DNA from: Clostridiaceae bacterium
Lineage (GTDB): Bacteria; Bacillota; Clostridia; DSM-8532
Length of the DNA: 53,211 nucleotides
Reading direction: 5' to 3'
Assembly: GCA_012719645.1 (NCBI GenBank)
Contig: JAAXZX010000047.1
Location: 1 to 53,211, forward strand
Position numbers and translations under genes: made by a program
The notes under the pieces: generated by a model
What the model saw: only the letters and a program-made list of their open reading frames with translations
Database searches by the model: none
What the model was told of the DNA's origin: nothing
Shown here: positions 34,456 to 43,695 of the stretch, piece after piece
Numbering within the stretch: position 1 is the stretch's first letter
Layout of the letters: each line of letters opens with the position of its first letter

Positions 34456-34484
34456 TTGCCACAGCAAAGGTTTTATGCTACAAT
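34456..34484 (+). promoter_or_regulatory. promoter of the rimP-nusA-infB operon
   Basis: TTGCCA (34456-34461), 17-bp spacer, TACAAT (34479-34484). It gives a leader of about 65 nt before rimP. Confidence 0.75.
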
Positions 34485-34509
34485 GAGTGTGGTCCAGAAG
34501 TTCGTTGCA

Positions 34510-34536
34510 CAAAGAGTGGGTAGTTCCCACTCTTTG
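34510..34536 (+). promoter_or_regulatory. leader hairpin of rimP operon
   Basis: CAAAGAGTGGG (34510-34520) pairs perfectly with CCCACTCTTTG (34526-34536), an 11-bp stem with a TAGTT loop and T-rich 3' side. It lies between promoter and rimP and looks like an attenuator. NusA is encoded second in the operon, so transcription feedback is plausible. Confidence 0.6.
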
Positions 34537-34557
34537 CATTTATTAACGGAGGGTTGA

Positions 34558-35022
34558 ATGGCTAAGGAAAACATATCAGAACTGGTATGGTCAATGGCGC
34601 TTCCCATTGTTGAGGAAGCCGGATGCGAACTGGTTGACGTGGAATACGTCAAGGAAGGCGGCAGCTGGTTTCTGCGCGTGATTATCGATAAGGATGGAGG
34701 CGTCAGCCATGAGGATTGCGAACGGGTCAGTCAACCCCTGAATACAATACTTGATGAGAGGGATCCCATACCTCATCCGTTCTACCTCGAGGTATCATCG
34801 CCTGGCCTGGAGCGTCGGCTGAAAAGGCCCAGAGATTACGAGAGGGCGTTGGGCAAGCTGGTGGAAATCCGGCTGTTTAAGGCTGTGGATGGGACAAAAA
34901 GATTTGAGGGCCAACTGGAATCCTTTGACGGGAAGGAACTGTCCATCAGGCTTGATTCCGGTGAGACAAGGACGTTCCCGCTTGACCAGGTAGCAAAAGC
35001 TAAAACGCTGTTTAAATATTGA
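34558..35022 (+). CDS. rimP: ribosome maturation factor RimP
   Basis: A 154-residue factor for 30S subunit assembly. The N-terminal domain has LVDVEYVKEGGSWFLRVIIDKDGGVSHEDCERVS, followed by YLEVSSPGLERRLKRPRDYERALGKLVEI and the C-terminal SH3-like barrel (FEGQLESFDGKELSIRL). ATG 34558 follows GGAGGG. First gene of the transcription-translation operon, 25 bp before nusA. Confidence 0.96.
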   Translation: MAKENISELVWSMALPIVEEAGCELVDVEYVKEGGSWFLRVIIDKDGGVSHEDCERVSQPLNTILDERDPIPHPFYLEVSSPGLERRLKRPRDYERALGKLVEIRLFKAVDGTKRFEGQLESFDGKELSIRLDSGETRTFPLDQVAKAKTLFKY

Positions 35023-35047
35023 TTTATGATATGGAGGTATATTGGAG

Positions 35048-36289
35048 ATGAGCGCTGAGTTGCTTCACGCCCTCGAGCAGTTAGAGAGAGAAAAAGGTAT
35101 CAATAAGGATATCCTGGTGGAAGCCATCGAGCAGGCGTTGATTTCTGCGTATAAGAGGAATTTTGGTTCAGCTCAGAATGTAGAGGTCATGATTGACAGG
35201 ACAACTGGGGACGTAAGGGTTTTCACCCACAAAACCATCGTGGATGAGGTGACCGATCCTGCAAACGAGCTGTCCATCGAACAGGCTAAACGATTCGGAG
35301 CGGATTTTGAAGTCGGAGATATAGTAGAGGTGGAGGTAACACCCAGGAAATTCGGGAGAATCGCTGCGCAGACAGCCAAGCAGGTTGTGATGCAGAGGAT
35401 TCGTGAAGCTGAGCGCGGAATTATCTACGATGAGTTCTCCAACAGGGAAGAAGATATTGTAAGCGGTATTATCAGCAGGTTCGACCGGAAAAACATAATT
35501 ATAGACCTGGGTCGTGCCGAGGCCATACTGCCTCCCGCGGAACAGACGCCCGGGGAAAAGTACAATGTCCACGACCGCATAAAGGTTTATGTTATCAACG
35601 TGAAGAAGACCAACAAGAATCCGCAGATATATGTTTCACGAACCCATCCCGGGCTGGTGAAAAGGCTTTTGGAGCTTGAAGTTCCCGAAATAGCCGATGG
35701 CACGGTCGAGATAAAGAACATCGCCAGGGAAGCCGGTTCCAGGACCAAGATTGCCATCCACTCCAGGAATGAGGACGTTGATCCCGTGGGAGCCTGCGTT
35801 GGCCAGAAGGGCAGCAGGATCCGCGCCATAGTGGACGAGCTTAAGGGAGAAATGATCGATGTAATCAAATGGAGCAGCAATCCTGAAGAGTTTATCGCCA
35901 GCAGCCTGAGCCCGGCCAAGGTGGTGCAGGTTGACCTGGACGAAGATGCCAAGGTGGCCAGGGTTATCGTTCCCGACTTCCAGCTGTCGCTTGCCATAGG
36001 CAAGGAAGGACAGAACGCCAGGCTCGCAGCAAAACTGACCGGCTGGAAGATAGATATAAAGAGCGAATCACAGCTCAGAAGCCAGATAGAATATGAACTC
36101 TTCCATCCGGAAGCAGTATCTGATGACGAAGACGAAGAGGATTACGAACCTGAAGATATTCACGAAGAGGATTACGAGTCCGAAGAAGACACGGAATCCG
36201 CCGCTGACGGTGATGAGGCCATTGACGAGGCCGAAGAGCCGGAAGAAACCATTGATGCGGCAGAGGATGCCGATGATGAAAACCAGTAG
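35048..36289 (+). CDS. nusA: transcription termination/antitermination factor NusA
   Basis: A 413-residue RNA polymerase-binding factor. Domains in order: N-terminal polymerase-binding domain (1-125), S1 RNA-binding domain (about 130-205, DIVSGIISRFDRKNIIIDLGRAEAILP), and two KH domains (about 230-345, VGACVGQKGSRIRAIVDEL and LAIGKEGQNARLAAKLTGW). The last 65 residues are a highly acidic tail of repeated EDYE, DEAEE and similar runs, longer than in Bacillus NusA. ATG 35048 follows GGAGGT; the TTG two codons earlier is too close to that site. Part of the rimP operon. Confidence 0.96.
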   Translation: MSAELLHALEQLEREKGINKDILVEAIEQALISAYKRNFGSAQNVEVMIDRTTGDVRVFTHKTIVDEVTDPANELSIEQAKRFGADFEVGDIVEVEVTPRKFGRIAAQTAKQVVMQRIREAERGIIYDEFSNREEDIVSGIISRFDRKNIIIDLGRAEAILPPAEQTPGEKYNVHDRIKVYVINVKKTNKNPQIYVSRTHPGLVKRLLELEVPEIADGTVEIKNIAREAGSRTKIAIHSRNEDVDPVGACVGQKGSRIRAIVDELKGEMIDVIKWSSNPEEFIASSLSPAKVVQVDLDEDAKVARVIVPDFQLSLAIGKEGQNARLAAKLTGWKIDIKSESQLRSQIEYELFHPEAVSDDEDEEDYEPEDIHEEDYESEEDTESAADGDEAIDEAEEPEETIDAAEDADDENQ

Positions 36290-36322
36290 ACCTTCGCAGC
36301 TTTTCGGGTTGAGGTGGGTGCG

Positions 36323-36601
36323 TTGAGAAGGAAGAAGAAGGTACCCCTGCGCCGGTGCGTAGGATGCAGGGAAATGAAGGATAAGCGCGAACTGCTGAGA
36401 ATTGTCAGGAACAACGAGGGCGAGATCTTTGTGGATCCCACCGGCAAGAAGAACGGCAGGGGAGCGTATATCTGCAAAAACAAGTCCTGTTTTGAGCAGG
36501 CCGTAAAAGCCAAAAGCCTTAGCCGCGAATTTGGATGCGAAATACCGAAAGAGGTTTATGACGAAATCGCTCAGCAGATGGAGGCCTATGGAGGAGAATA
36601 G
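36323..36601 (+). CDS. ylxR: RNA-binding protein YlxR (RnpM family, DUF448)
   Basis: A 92-residue basic protein with the family signature PLRRCVGCREMKDKRELLRIV and KKNGRGAYICKNKSCFEQA. Recent work links YlxR to RNase P RNA binding in Bacillus (RnpM), and rnpB is in this window. The TTG at 36323 is preferred because GAGGTGG lies at 36311-36317; an in-frame GTG at 36314 lies inside that site. It overlaps the next gene by 14 bp, indicating translational coupling. Confidence 0.92.
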   Translation: MRRKKKVPLRRCVGCREMKDKRELLRIVRNNEGEIFVDPTGKKNGRGAYICKNKSCFEQAVKAKSLSREFGCEIPKEVYDEIAQQMEAYGGE

Positions 36602-36962
36602 GATTTATTCCTTTATCGGACTTGCCAGAAAGGCCGGCGGTGTCGCAGCCGGTGATTATGCGGCTGAGTATGCGATAAAACGCGGCAGGGCGGCTTGCGT
36701 GATCCTGGCGCAGGACGCATCGCCGAATACGGCGAAGAAATACAGAAACATATGCAACTCAAGAGGCATCAAGCTTATCAGCTTCGGGACCAGGCAGCGC
36801 CTGGGCGGGATCCTGGGAAAAGATGCGTACTCGGTGATAGCTGTTACCGATAAGCGCTTCTCCGACAGATTAGAGGAAATGATTGAAGAAGCGGAAAACC
36901 ACGACAATAGATTTAATGGCCAAGCCATTGGCAAAACACACGGGGGTGGCTTTTTTGAGTAA
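36588..36962 (+). CDS. ylxQ: L7Ae-family ribosomal protein YlxQ
   Basis: A 124-residue L7Ae/L30e-type RNA-binding protein (kink-turn binder). Motifs: [47 protein letters not shown] and [22 protein letters not shown]. The start at 36588 has GGAGG just upstream within ylxR; longer in-frame starts (36531) lie deep in ylxR and lack a site. It ends inside the start of infB (8-bp overlap). Confidence 0.92.
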   Translation: MEENRIYSFIGLARKAGGVAAGDYAAEYAIKRGRAACVILAQDASPNTAKKYRNICNSRGIKLISFGTRQRLGGILGKDAYSVIAVTDKRFSDRLEEMIEEAENHDNRFNGQAIGKTHGGGFFE

Positions 36963-39900
36963 ACTGAAAATTCATGAGCTTGCGAAGGAGCTCAATGTTT
37001 CGAGCAAGAGGCTCATGGAGAAACTTGAGGAAATCGGTATTCATCCCAAGAGTCACATGTCGACTCTCAGCGATGATGAACTGGAAAAGCTCTATAAGCA
37101 TATAGGGATAGTTGACCGTACCCAAAAGAAGGATGAAGCGGATTCAAAAAAGGATTCCGGTGCGGGCAGCCGTCCCGAAAGTGCTGCAAAGAAGGACGTT
37201 CCCCGTATCATCAGAAAGACTGAGGTCGTGGTTCGTGATGATTATTATGTCATGGACGAGCAGAAGGAAAAGAAGAAGGAGAGGCGCAGCTATGTCCGCT
37301 CTTCGGATTCCAATGACGGATTGATGGCAGGGTACACCAGGAGCCATGACAGCGTCATAGCCGCTATCAGGAAGCGTCCGAAGAAGGAAGAGCCCAAGCC
37401 CGAGACCGAGGAAAAAAAGCAGGAGCCCCCGGATATCCTGGATACCATTGTCGTGTCCGACAGGATCAGAAAGCCTGTTGACGATATACTGAGCATCAAG
37501 AAGGTAGCCCGTGTGTCGGATCTTGCCGAAAAAGCCGAAGGCAAGCAGGAAACCGCAAAGGAACAGGAAGACGTGCAGAAGGATACAGCGACTGCCGAGG
37601 CCAAGGATGAAGAGGCGAATGCGCCCCGGAAAGCGGCAAAGGCCGCGGAAAAGGCCGAAGAGAAGGATAAACAGGACCAGAAGCCTGAAGCCCCAGCCAC
37701 TCCGGCGAAGGACAAGGCGGAGGTTTCTGCCAAAAAGCCCGCCGAGCAGCAGACCGGGGCCAAAGCCGCCCGGGATGATCGAAGGAAGGGCGACGCAGCG
37801 GAGAGCGCCGACAGGGCAGAACACCGGAAGCCGGCCGAATCGGCGGATGCCGGCACCGTAAGCGATGTCCCGCCTAAAAGGCCCAGGGGCGACCAGTTGT
37901 CCCGCGGCGAAAGAAAGCCATACGATGACAGGGATGCGGATGGAAGGCCTCCCTATGCAGACAGGGGACCTGGCGGCAAGCCTGCCGGGAGACCGCATGG
38001 GGACAGGCGTTCAGACAGACGGGGCGACCAGCTTGTCATACCGAAGGCCACTGTGCCCGGGCAGACTGAGGAAAAGGTATTTACCCGCGGCGAACGCAGG
38101 GAGATGCAGGCTGTCGAAAAGAAAAAGGAAGAAAAGAAGGAACTTAAGAGGGAAGTTGCAAAACCCACAGCCCTTCCCCAGAAAGGCCGCATGAAGAAAA
38201 AGATTGATATAGTAGGCCACAAGGCGAGCGTATCCGATATGATGTCGGATGACTTCGTCATCGATACGTTCTATGATGACGCCCACGAGGCCAAGAACGT
38301 GAAGCGCGCAGAAAAGCGCCTGAAAAGGGCGAAGCTTAAGAAGGAAAAGTACATTCCGCCGAAGGCTGTGCTTACCGATATAACCATTCCTGAGACCATA
38401 ACTGTCAAGGATCTGGCCGAAGCCCTGAAGAAGACCGTTGCCGACGTTATCAAGAAGCTGTTCCTGATGGGTATTGTTGTGACGCAGAATGAGGAACTGG
38501 ATTTTGAAACGGCGGCCATCATAGCCGATGAGTACGGTGTTAAGGCCCATAAGGCGGTTGTGGTCAGCGAAGAGGACATACTCTTCGATGACAGTGAGGA
38601 TGACGAGGAAGATCTGAAGCCCCGCGCACCGGTTGTGGTGGTCATGGGCCATGTTGACCACGGCAAGACCTCGCTGCTGGACGCCATAAGGAGCGCCAAT
38701 ATCGCCGAGCATGAGGCCGGAGGAATCACCCAGCGCATCGGCGCTTATACCGTTAACCTTAACGGACGGGACATCACTTTCCTGGATACCCCGGGCCATG
38801 AGGCGTTCACCGCCATGCGCGCAAGGGGCGCACAGGTTACCGATATCGCGATCCTGGTTGTCGCCGCGGATGACGGCGTCATGCCGCAGACCGTGGAAGC
38901 CATAAACCATGCCAAGGCAGCAGGTGTATCCATTATTGTGGCTATCAACAAGATTGACAAGCCCAACGCCAATCCGGACAGGGTGAAGCAGGAACTCGCC
39001 GAGCAAGGCCTGCTGATCGAGGAATGGGGCGGAGACGTCATAGCCGTTCCCGTATCGGCCAAGAAGCATGAGAATATTGACCAGCTTCTTGAAATGGTGC
39101 TTCTGACCGCCGACATCCTCGAACTGAAGGCCAACCCCAATAAACAGGCCAAGGGTACTGTCATTGAAGCCACCCTTGACAAGAACAGGGGTCCTGTGGC
39201 AACCCTGCTGGTGCAGAGAGGAACCCTCAGGGTAGGCGATTTCGTGCTTTCAGGTTCTGTCTATGGGCATATACGGTCCATGGTCAACGACAAGGGCAAG
39301 AAGATAAAGGAAGCCGGCCCGTCTATCCCGGTGGAGGTTTTCGGCCTGAACGAAGTGCCTGAGGCGGGAGACCTGTTCTACGTCGTGACCGATGAAAAGG
39401 TGGCCAAGCAGCTTGCCGAGAAACGCAAGGAGCAGGCCAGGGAAAAGAGCATTAAATCACGCGGCAAGGTATCCCTGGAGGATCTGTTCAGCCAGATCCA
39501 GGAAGGCCAGGTCAAGGATCTCAACCTGATCGTCAAGGCTGACGTCCAGGGTTCTGTGGAAGCCGTAAAGCAGTCCATGGAGAAGCTCAGCAATGAAGAA
39601 GTCAAGGTTAAGGTTATACATGGCGCGGTGGGTGCAATTGCCGAGTCCGACGTGACCCTGGCGGATGTTTCCAATGCCATCATCATAGGCTTCAATGTAC
39701 GTCCGGGCCCCAATGTTATGGAGGCTGCACAGGCCGCGGGCGTTGATTTAAGGCTGTACAGGGTTATCTATGACGCCATTGAGGACATCGAAAAGGCCAT
39801 GAAGGGCATGCTCAAGCCTACCTATAAAGAGGTTGTGGACGGGCATGTGGAGATACGCCAGCTGTTCAAGGTTTCGAACCTTGGCACCATCGGCGGCGCG

Positions 39901-40119
39901 TATGTACTGGACGGCAGGATTGCCAGGAACTCCGACATCAGGCTGGTCCGCGACGGCATAGTCATTTTCGAGGGTAAGCTCGCGTCGCTTAAGAGGTTCA
40001 AGGATGACGTGCGCGAGGTCACAGCCGGCTATGAATGCGGCCTTATGATAGAAAGATACAATGACATCAAGGAAGGCGACATCATAGAAGCCTACCATAT
40101 GGAAGAGATACAGCGCTGA
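36955..40119 (+). CDS. infB: translation initiation factor IF-2
   Basis: A 1054-residue GTPase that brings initiator tRNA to the 30S subunit. Residues 1-50 are the first IF2_N domain ([26 protein letters not shown]). Residues about 65-430 form a very long Lys/Glu/Ala/Arg-rich disordered linker. A second IF2_N domain ([20 protein letters not shown]) precedes the G domain: GHVDHGKT (565-572), [14 protein letters not shown]. Domains II-IV complete the protein. The start is taken as TTG 36955, with GGGGGTGG six bases upstream and overlap with ylxQ; ATG 36916 has no ribosome binding site. The linker's codon bias creates long antisense frames that are not genes. Confidence 0.96.
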   Translation: MSKLKIHELAKELNVSSKRLMEKLEEIGIHPKSHMSTLSDDELEKLYKHIGIVDRTQKKDEADSKKDSGAGSRPESAAKKDVPRIIRKTEVVVRDDYYVMDEQKEKKKERRSYVRSSDSNDGLMAGYTRSHDSVIAAIRKRPKKEEPKPETEEKKQEPPDILDTIVVSDRIRKPVDDILSIKKVARVSDLAEKAEGKQETAKEQEDVQKDTATAEAKDEEANAPRKAAKAAEKAEEKDKQDQKPEAPATPAKDKAEVSAKKPAEQQTGAKAARDDRRKGDAAESADRAEHRKPAESADAGTVSDVPPKRPRGDQLSRGERKPYDDRDADGRPPYADRGPGGKPAGRPHGDRRSDRRGDQLVIPKATVPGQTEEKVFTRGERREMQAVEKKKEEKKELKREVAKPTALPQKGRMKKKIDIVGHKASVSDMMSDDFVIDTFYDDAHEAKNVKRAEKRLKRAKLKKEKYIPPKAVLTDITIPETITVKDLAEALKKTVADVIKKLFLMGIVVTQNEELDFETAAIIADEYGVKAHKAVVVSEEDILFDDSEDDEEDLKPRAPVVVVMGHVDHGKTSLLDAIRSANIAEHEAGGITQRIGAYTVNLNGRDITFLDTPGHEAFTAMRARGAQVTDIAILVVAADDGVMPQTVEAINHAKAAGVSIIVAINKIDKPNANPDRVKQELAEQGLLIEEWGGDVIAVPVSAKKHENIDQLLEMVLLTADILELKANPNKQAKGTVIEATLDKNRGPVATLLVQRGTLRVGDFVLSGSVYGHIRSMVNDKGKKIKEAGPSIPVEVFGLNEVPEAGDLFYVVTDEKVAKQLAEKRKEQAREKSIKSRGKVSLEDLFSQIQEGQVKDLNLIVKADVQGSVEAVKQSMEKLSNEEVKVKVIHGAVGAIAESDVTLADVSNAIIIGFNVRPGPNVMEAAQAAGVDLRLYRVIYDAIEDIEKAMKGMLKPTYKEVVDGHVEIRQLFKVSNLGTIGGAYVLDGRIARNSDIRLVRDGIVIFEGKLASLKRFKDDVREVTAGYECGLMIERYNDIKEGDIIEAYHMEEIQR

Positions 40120-40146
40120 TTCCATGAAGGATAGCGCTTCGGACAG

Positions 40147-40180
40147 AATTCGCCGTTCCGGGGTTCCGGAGCGGTGAATT
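40147..40180. other. 15-bp hairpin with GGTT loop between infB and rbfA
   Basis: AATTCGCCGTTCCGG (40147-40161) pairs with CCGGAGCGGTGAATT (40166-40180), with two G-T wobbles. No T run follows. It lies in a 225-bp gap that is long for this operon, and could be an RNA processing or partial termination site. Confidence 0.5.
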
Positions 40181-40344
40181 TGCAATCCGGGAAATCAGGC
40201 GTTTAACCCGGGAATTGGACGGGTGCGCAGCAGCCCGGCACGGTTAACGGCCCACCGTTGGGTATATTATAGTAATGGACTCATTGCGGCCGCACCGTTC
40301 CGGCAATGCCGGACCCATAATGATAAAAAAGAGGGATGAGAATT

Positions 40345-40707
40345 ATGGATAGAACCGACAGGATTTCAGAGGAGATAAAAAAGGAAATAAGCCAGATCAT
40401 CAGGGAGAGCATCAAGGACCCCAGGCTGCCGGAGTTTGTTTCGGTTACCGCTGTCAGGGTTACCAAAGACCTCAGGTATGCCAGGGTCTATGTAAGCATT
40501 TACGGCGACGAAGAAAAGAAGAAAGCGGCCATTGCCGCACTGACCAGCGCCTCGGGGTTCATCCGCCGGGAGATAGGCCAGAGGATCAGCCTGCGCTACA
40601 CGCCGGAGATACAGTTTAAGCTTGATGAATCCATCGAGCATGGGATGCACATAAGCAAGCTCATAGAGGAAACCATGGGCGGTTCCGGCAAGGATTCGGA
40701 CAGCTGA
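40345..40707 (+). CDS. rbfA: 30S ribosome-binding factor RbfA
   Basis: A 120-residue KH-fold protein for 16S rRNA maturation. The motif set RISEEIKKEISQIIRESIKDPRLPEFVSVTAVRVTKDLRYARVYVSIYG and RRE-IGQRISLRYTPEIQFKLDESIEHGMHI is complete. The ATG at 40345 follows GAGGGATG; an ATG at 40336 lies inside that site. Next gene nrnA follows after 30 bp. Confidence 0.95.
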   Translation: MDRTDRISEEIKKEISQIIRESIKDPRLPEFVSVTAVRVTKDLRYARVYVSIYGDEEKKKAAIAALTSASGFIRREIGQRISLRYTPEIQFKLDESIEHGMHISKLIEETMGGSGKDSDS

Positions 40708-40737
40708 GTCCAATTTATGACGAAGGAAAGGAATAAC

Positions 40738-41712
40738 ATGTCTGAACAGGATCTGAAGAACATAGCGAACGTGCTGAGCATGGCTCAGAGCGTCGCGATA
40801 ATGCCCCATCTTAACGTGGACGGCGACGCGCTCGGGACCTCACTGGCCCTGGCCCTCGCGCTGAACAGCTGTCATTGCCAGGCCGATGTGCTGCTGGAAG
40901 AAGAAGTTCCTGCCATGCTGGATTTCCTGCCGGGGCAGGAACTGATAAAAAAGGCGCCGAAAGACCGCTACCAGGTGGCGCTGAACATCGACAACGGCGA
41001 TATCACGAGGCTTGGAGGCAGGCTGGAGGTATACAATAACGCAGAGGTGCGCCTGAGCATCGACCACCATGCCACCAACAAGGTGGAGGCGGACATATCC
41101 TTTGTGGACACAAAGGCGGCGGCTACCGGGGAGATCGTGTACAGGATGCTCACCCAATACATGGGGCTGCCGGTTACCCAGGATATCGCACTGTGCCTGT
41201 ATACCGCCATAATCACCGATACAGGCGGTTTCAGGTTCTCCAACACCACGCCCGTGACCATGGAGATCGCCGGGGAACTGATGAAGACCGGAATCGACTT
41301 TACCAATGCCAACAAGATGGTGTTTGACAGGATATCCTATGCCAAGCTATTCCTTATGAAACAGACCATGAACTCGCTGATGCTCTTTTTCAACGGCAAA
41401 CTGGCTGTTTCATACCTGCGATGGAGCGATCTTGCTTCCTTCAACGCAAAGCTGGAAGACACCGAGGGGCTCGTAAACATCGGCAGGAACCTGGAAGGCG
41501 TGGAGGTGTCCCTGTTTCTGAAGGAAGAAAAGCCCGGGAGCTTCAAGGGAAGCTTAAGGTCCAACCAGTACGTGGATGTGGCAAAGGTCGCCGAAAGGTT
41601 TGGCGGCGGCGGGCACATGCGGGCCGCCGGATTCACCGCGGAGGGCGACCTGGAGGATATAGTCAGGGCACTGGCGGACGCTATCAGGGCAAGCCTGGCG
41701 GGTGAAGCATAG
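40738..41712 (+). CDS. nrnA: DHH-family oligoribonuclease/pAp phosphatase NrnA
   Basis: A 324-residue DHH-DHHA1 phosphoesterase that degrades short RNA oligonucleotides and dephosphorylates 3'-phosphoadenosine 5'-phosphate. Metal-binding motifs: MPHLNVDGDALGT, LNIDNGD, SIDHHATN and the DTGGFRFSNT segment. The DHHA1 domain ends with GGGGHMRAAGF. The start at 40738 follows AAAGGA. The stop codon TAG abuts the truB ATG with no gap, indicating translational coupling. Confidence 0.94.
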   Translation: MSEQDLKNIANVLSMAQSVAIMPHLNVDGDALGTSLALALALNSCHCQADVLLEEEVPAMLDFLPGQELIKKAPKDRYQVALNIDNGDITRLGGRLEVYNNAEVRLSIDHHATNKVEADISFVDTKAAATGEIVYRMLTQYMGLPVTQDIALCLYTAIITDTGGFRFSNTTPVTMEIAGELMKTGIDFTNANKMVFDRISYAKLFLMKQTMNSLMLFFNGKLAVSYLRWSDLASFNAKLEDTEGLVNIGRNLEGVEVSLFLKEEKPGSFKGSLRSNQYVDVAKVAERFGGGGHMRAAGFTAEGDLEDIVRALADAIRASLAGEA

Positions 41713-42618
41713 ATGCACGGGATACTCAATATAAACAAGCCCTCCGGCATGACCTCCTTCGGAGTCATCCGCAGGCTGAGGGGGATCTTGAAGACCAGGA
41801 AAATAGGACATGCCGGCACCCTTGATCCTGACGCGACTGGGGTGCTTCCTGTTTGTGCAGGAAAGGCGACTAAGATAATCGAGTTCCTCATGGAAAAGGA
41901 CAAGTCCTACCATGTGGTCATGAGGCTGGGAATCGAAACCGACACACAGGATGCCTCGGGGGAAGTACTGGCCAGGAGGTCTGTTGCCAGCAGCGATGAA
42001 GAGATCAGCGAGGCCATATGCTCCTTCGTGGGTGATATCATGCAGGTACCGCCCATGTACTCTGCCGTCCGCGTGGACGGAAAAAGGCTGTACGAACTGG
42101 CGCGCAGGGGGGTTGAGATCGAGCGGAAGCCCCGCCCGGTAACCATCAGTGCCATAGAAAACCTGACAATAACGAGAGAGGGCGAAGATGTCCGGGCCAG
42201 CTTTGATGTCACATGTTCCAGGGGCACCTACATCAGGACCCTTTGCGCCGATATAGGTTCCAGGCTTGGCTGCGGCGCGCATATGGAACGCCTTGTCAGG
42301 ACCAGGAGCGGGCCGTTCAGCCTAAAAGACGCCATAACCCTTGAGGAAGTTGAAGAGCGCGCCGGTAACGGCACACTTCAGGATGTCGTAATCGGGATGG
42401 ACATGGCTCTGACAGAATTCCCCGGCCTTACGGTGGATGAAAACCAGGCCGCAAGACTGGGAAACGGAGTTGCTGTGCCCTGCCCCGCATCCCTGGGCAG
42501 GAGCGGGGAGCTTGTCAGGATATACAATGAGGAAGGAAGCCTTATTGCGATAGGAAAGATAATTGACCGGGGCGGAAAGCCGATGGTCAGAAGTCAGAAA
42601 TGGCTGGGGGGACAATAA
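41713..42618 (+). CDS. truB: tRNA pseudouridine(55) synthase TruB
   Basis: A 301-residue enzyme that makes pseudouridine 55 in the T-loop of tRNAs. The catalytic loop is KIGHAGTLDPDATGVLPVC with nucleophile D38. Further motifs are YHVVMRLGIETDTQDASG, PPMYSAVRVDGKRLYELARRG and the CSRGTYIRTLCADIG strand. A PUA-like C-terminal region is present. It starts directly after the nrnA stop codon. Confidence 0.96.
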   Translation: MHGILNINKPSGMTSFGVIRRLRGILKTRKIGHAGTLDPDATGVLPVCAGKATKIIEFLMEKDKSYHVVMRLGIETDTQDASGEVLARRSVASSDEEISEAICSFVGDIMQVPPMYSAVRVDGKRLYELARRGVEIERKPRPVTISAIENLTITREGEDVRASFDVTCSRGTYIRTLCADIGSRLGCGAHMERLVRTRSGPFSLKDAITLEEVEERAGNGTLQDVVIGMDMALTEFPGLTVDENQAARLGNGVAVPCPASLGRSGELVRIYNEEGSLIAIGKIIDRGGKPMVRSQKWLGGQ

Positions 42619-42619
42619 A

Positions 42620-43555
42620 TTGAAGGTCATAACACAGACAGGCCAACTGGACAGGAGTGTATCCACCGGTGTCGGCCTGGGCAATTTTGACGGGCTACAT
42701 ATAGGCCACATGGCACTGATCGGTACGCTGATAAGCGAATGCCGCCTCAACGGGCTTGCGTCCGTGGTCTATACCTTCAGGAAGCATCCGGACAACATTC
42801 TCAGGACAAGCCTGGTCAATCCGCTTATAACCTCATTAGACCAGAAGACAAGGCTGCTGGAAGCCCATGATATAGACTGGCTTTTCTACCAGGATTTTGA
42901 CGAGGACTTTTCCCGCCTTTCGCCGGAGGATTTTGTGAAGACCATACTGGTGGACGGCCTTAATATGAAGCTGGCTGTTATTGGATTCAACTACCGTTTC
43001 GGTTATATGGGCAAGGGCGATCCCGAGCTTATGAAGAAGCTGGGCGACAAGTACGGCTTCAGTGTTATCGTGATCCCGCCGGTCAGGGTCAAATCCGAGG
43101 TTGTGAGCAGCACTCTCATAAGGCAGTATATCGAAAAGGGGAAGATGGAAAATGTGTTCCAGCTCCTGGGCAGGCATTTCTCGCTGAAAGGCACGGTTGT
43201 CGACGGCCTCAGGGTAGGACGCACCCTGGGCTTCCCCACAGCCAACATCATTGCCGACCCGGAGATGATAGTTCCGGCCAGGGGCGTTTACATCACCAAG
43301 ACCTTCCTCAATAACAGGTGGATGAGCAGCGTGACCAATGTGGGCTATGCGCCCACCGTGAGGGGCAGGGAAGGCAGGTTCAGCATAGAGACGCATATCC
43401 TGGACTGCCATGAAGACCTGTATGGCAGCGAAATAGAGGTCTGCTTCATCAAAAAGCTCAGGGACGAGAAACGCTTTGAGAACGTGGAAGCTCTGAAGGA
43501 ACAGGTCTGGGAAGATATAGAATGCGCTGTGCGCTACTGGCAGGTGTACAGGTAA
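42620..43555 (+). CDS. ribF: bifunctional riboflavin kinase/FAD synthetase
   Basis: A 311-residue enzyme converting riboflavin to FMN and then FAD. The N-terminal FAD synthetase domain has GLGNFDGLHIGH, YTFRKHPDNIL, VVIGFNYRFGYMGKGD and SSTLIRQYIEKG. The C-terminal riboflavin kinase domain has GRTLGFPTANI, RGVYITKTFL and NVGYAPTV. The start is TTG 42620 with GGGGGG eight bases upstream, two bases after the truB stop. It is the last gene of the operon that begins at rimP. Confidence 0.95.
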   Translation: MKVITQTGQLDRSVSTGVGLGNFDGLHIGHMALIGTLISECRLNGLASVVYTFRKHPDNILRTSLVNPLITSLDQKTRLLEAHDIDWLFYQDFDEDFSRLSPEDFVKTILVDGLNMKLAVIGFNYRFGYMGKGDPELMKKLGDKYGFSVIVIPPVRVKSEVVSSTLIRQYIEKGKMENVFQLLGRHFSLKGTVVDGLRVGRTLGFPTANIIADPEMIVPARGVYITKTFLNNRWMSSVTNVGYAPTVRGREGRFSIETHILDCHEDLYGSEIEVCFIKKLRDEKRFENVEALKEQVWEDIECAVRYWQVYR

Positions 43556-43644
43556 GGGTTTTGCTGCCGCATGCACCCTTGCCTGGAAAAGCCGGGCATA
43601 CAATCCGCAAGACTGGCGGACCGGGAGGCAAAGCTTATTAAGAC

Positions 43645-43695
43645 GCGTGGTTTCGGGAATACTCAGACTGGGAGAGTATTGCAATGAAACCACGC
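43645..43695 (+). promoter_or_regulatory. hairpin enclosing the RBS and start codon of the class B PBP gene
   Basis: GCGTGGTTTC (43645-43654) pairs perfectly with GAAACCACGC (43686-43695), and inside it AATACTC (43658-43664) pairs with GAGTATT (43674-43680). The ribosome binding site GGGAGAG lies in the loop and inner stem, and the ATG (43684-43686) at the foot of the outer stem, which is formed by codons 1-4. TTTTC follows, so it also resembles a terminator. Confidence 0.65.

Noticed and set aside
34173-34457. Plus-strand frames of up to 214 codons upstream of rimP
   Set aside because: They are composed of dispersed repeats and the start of tmcAL in antisense, and overlap the rimP promoter.
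36916-36957. Upstream ATG ([11 protein letters not shown]) as infB start
   Set aside because: No ribosome binding site precedes it, whereas TTG 36955 has GGGGGTGG and the normal IF-2 N-terminus.
37144-39069. Long minus-strand frames of 284 and 352 codons opposite infB
   Set aside because: They mirror the Lys/Glu/Ala codon bias of IF-2, lack ribosome binding sites and encode low-complexity sequence with no domain.
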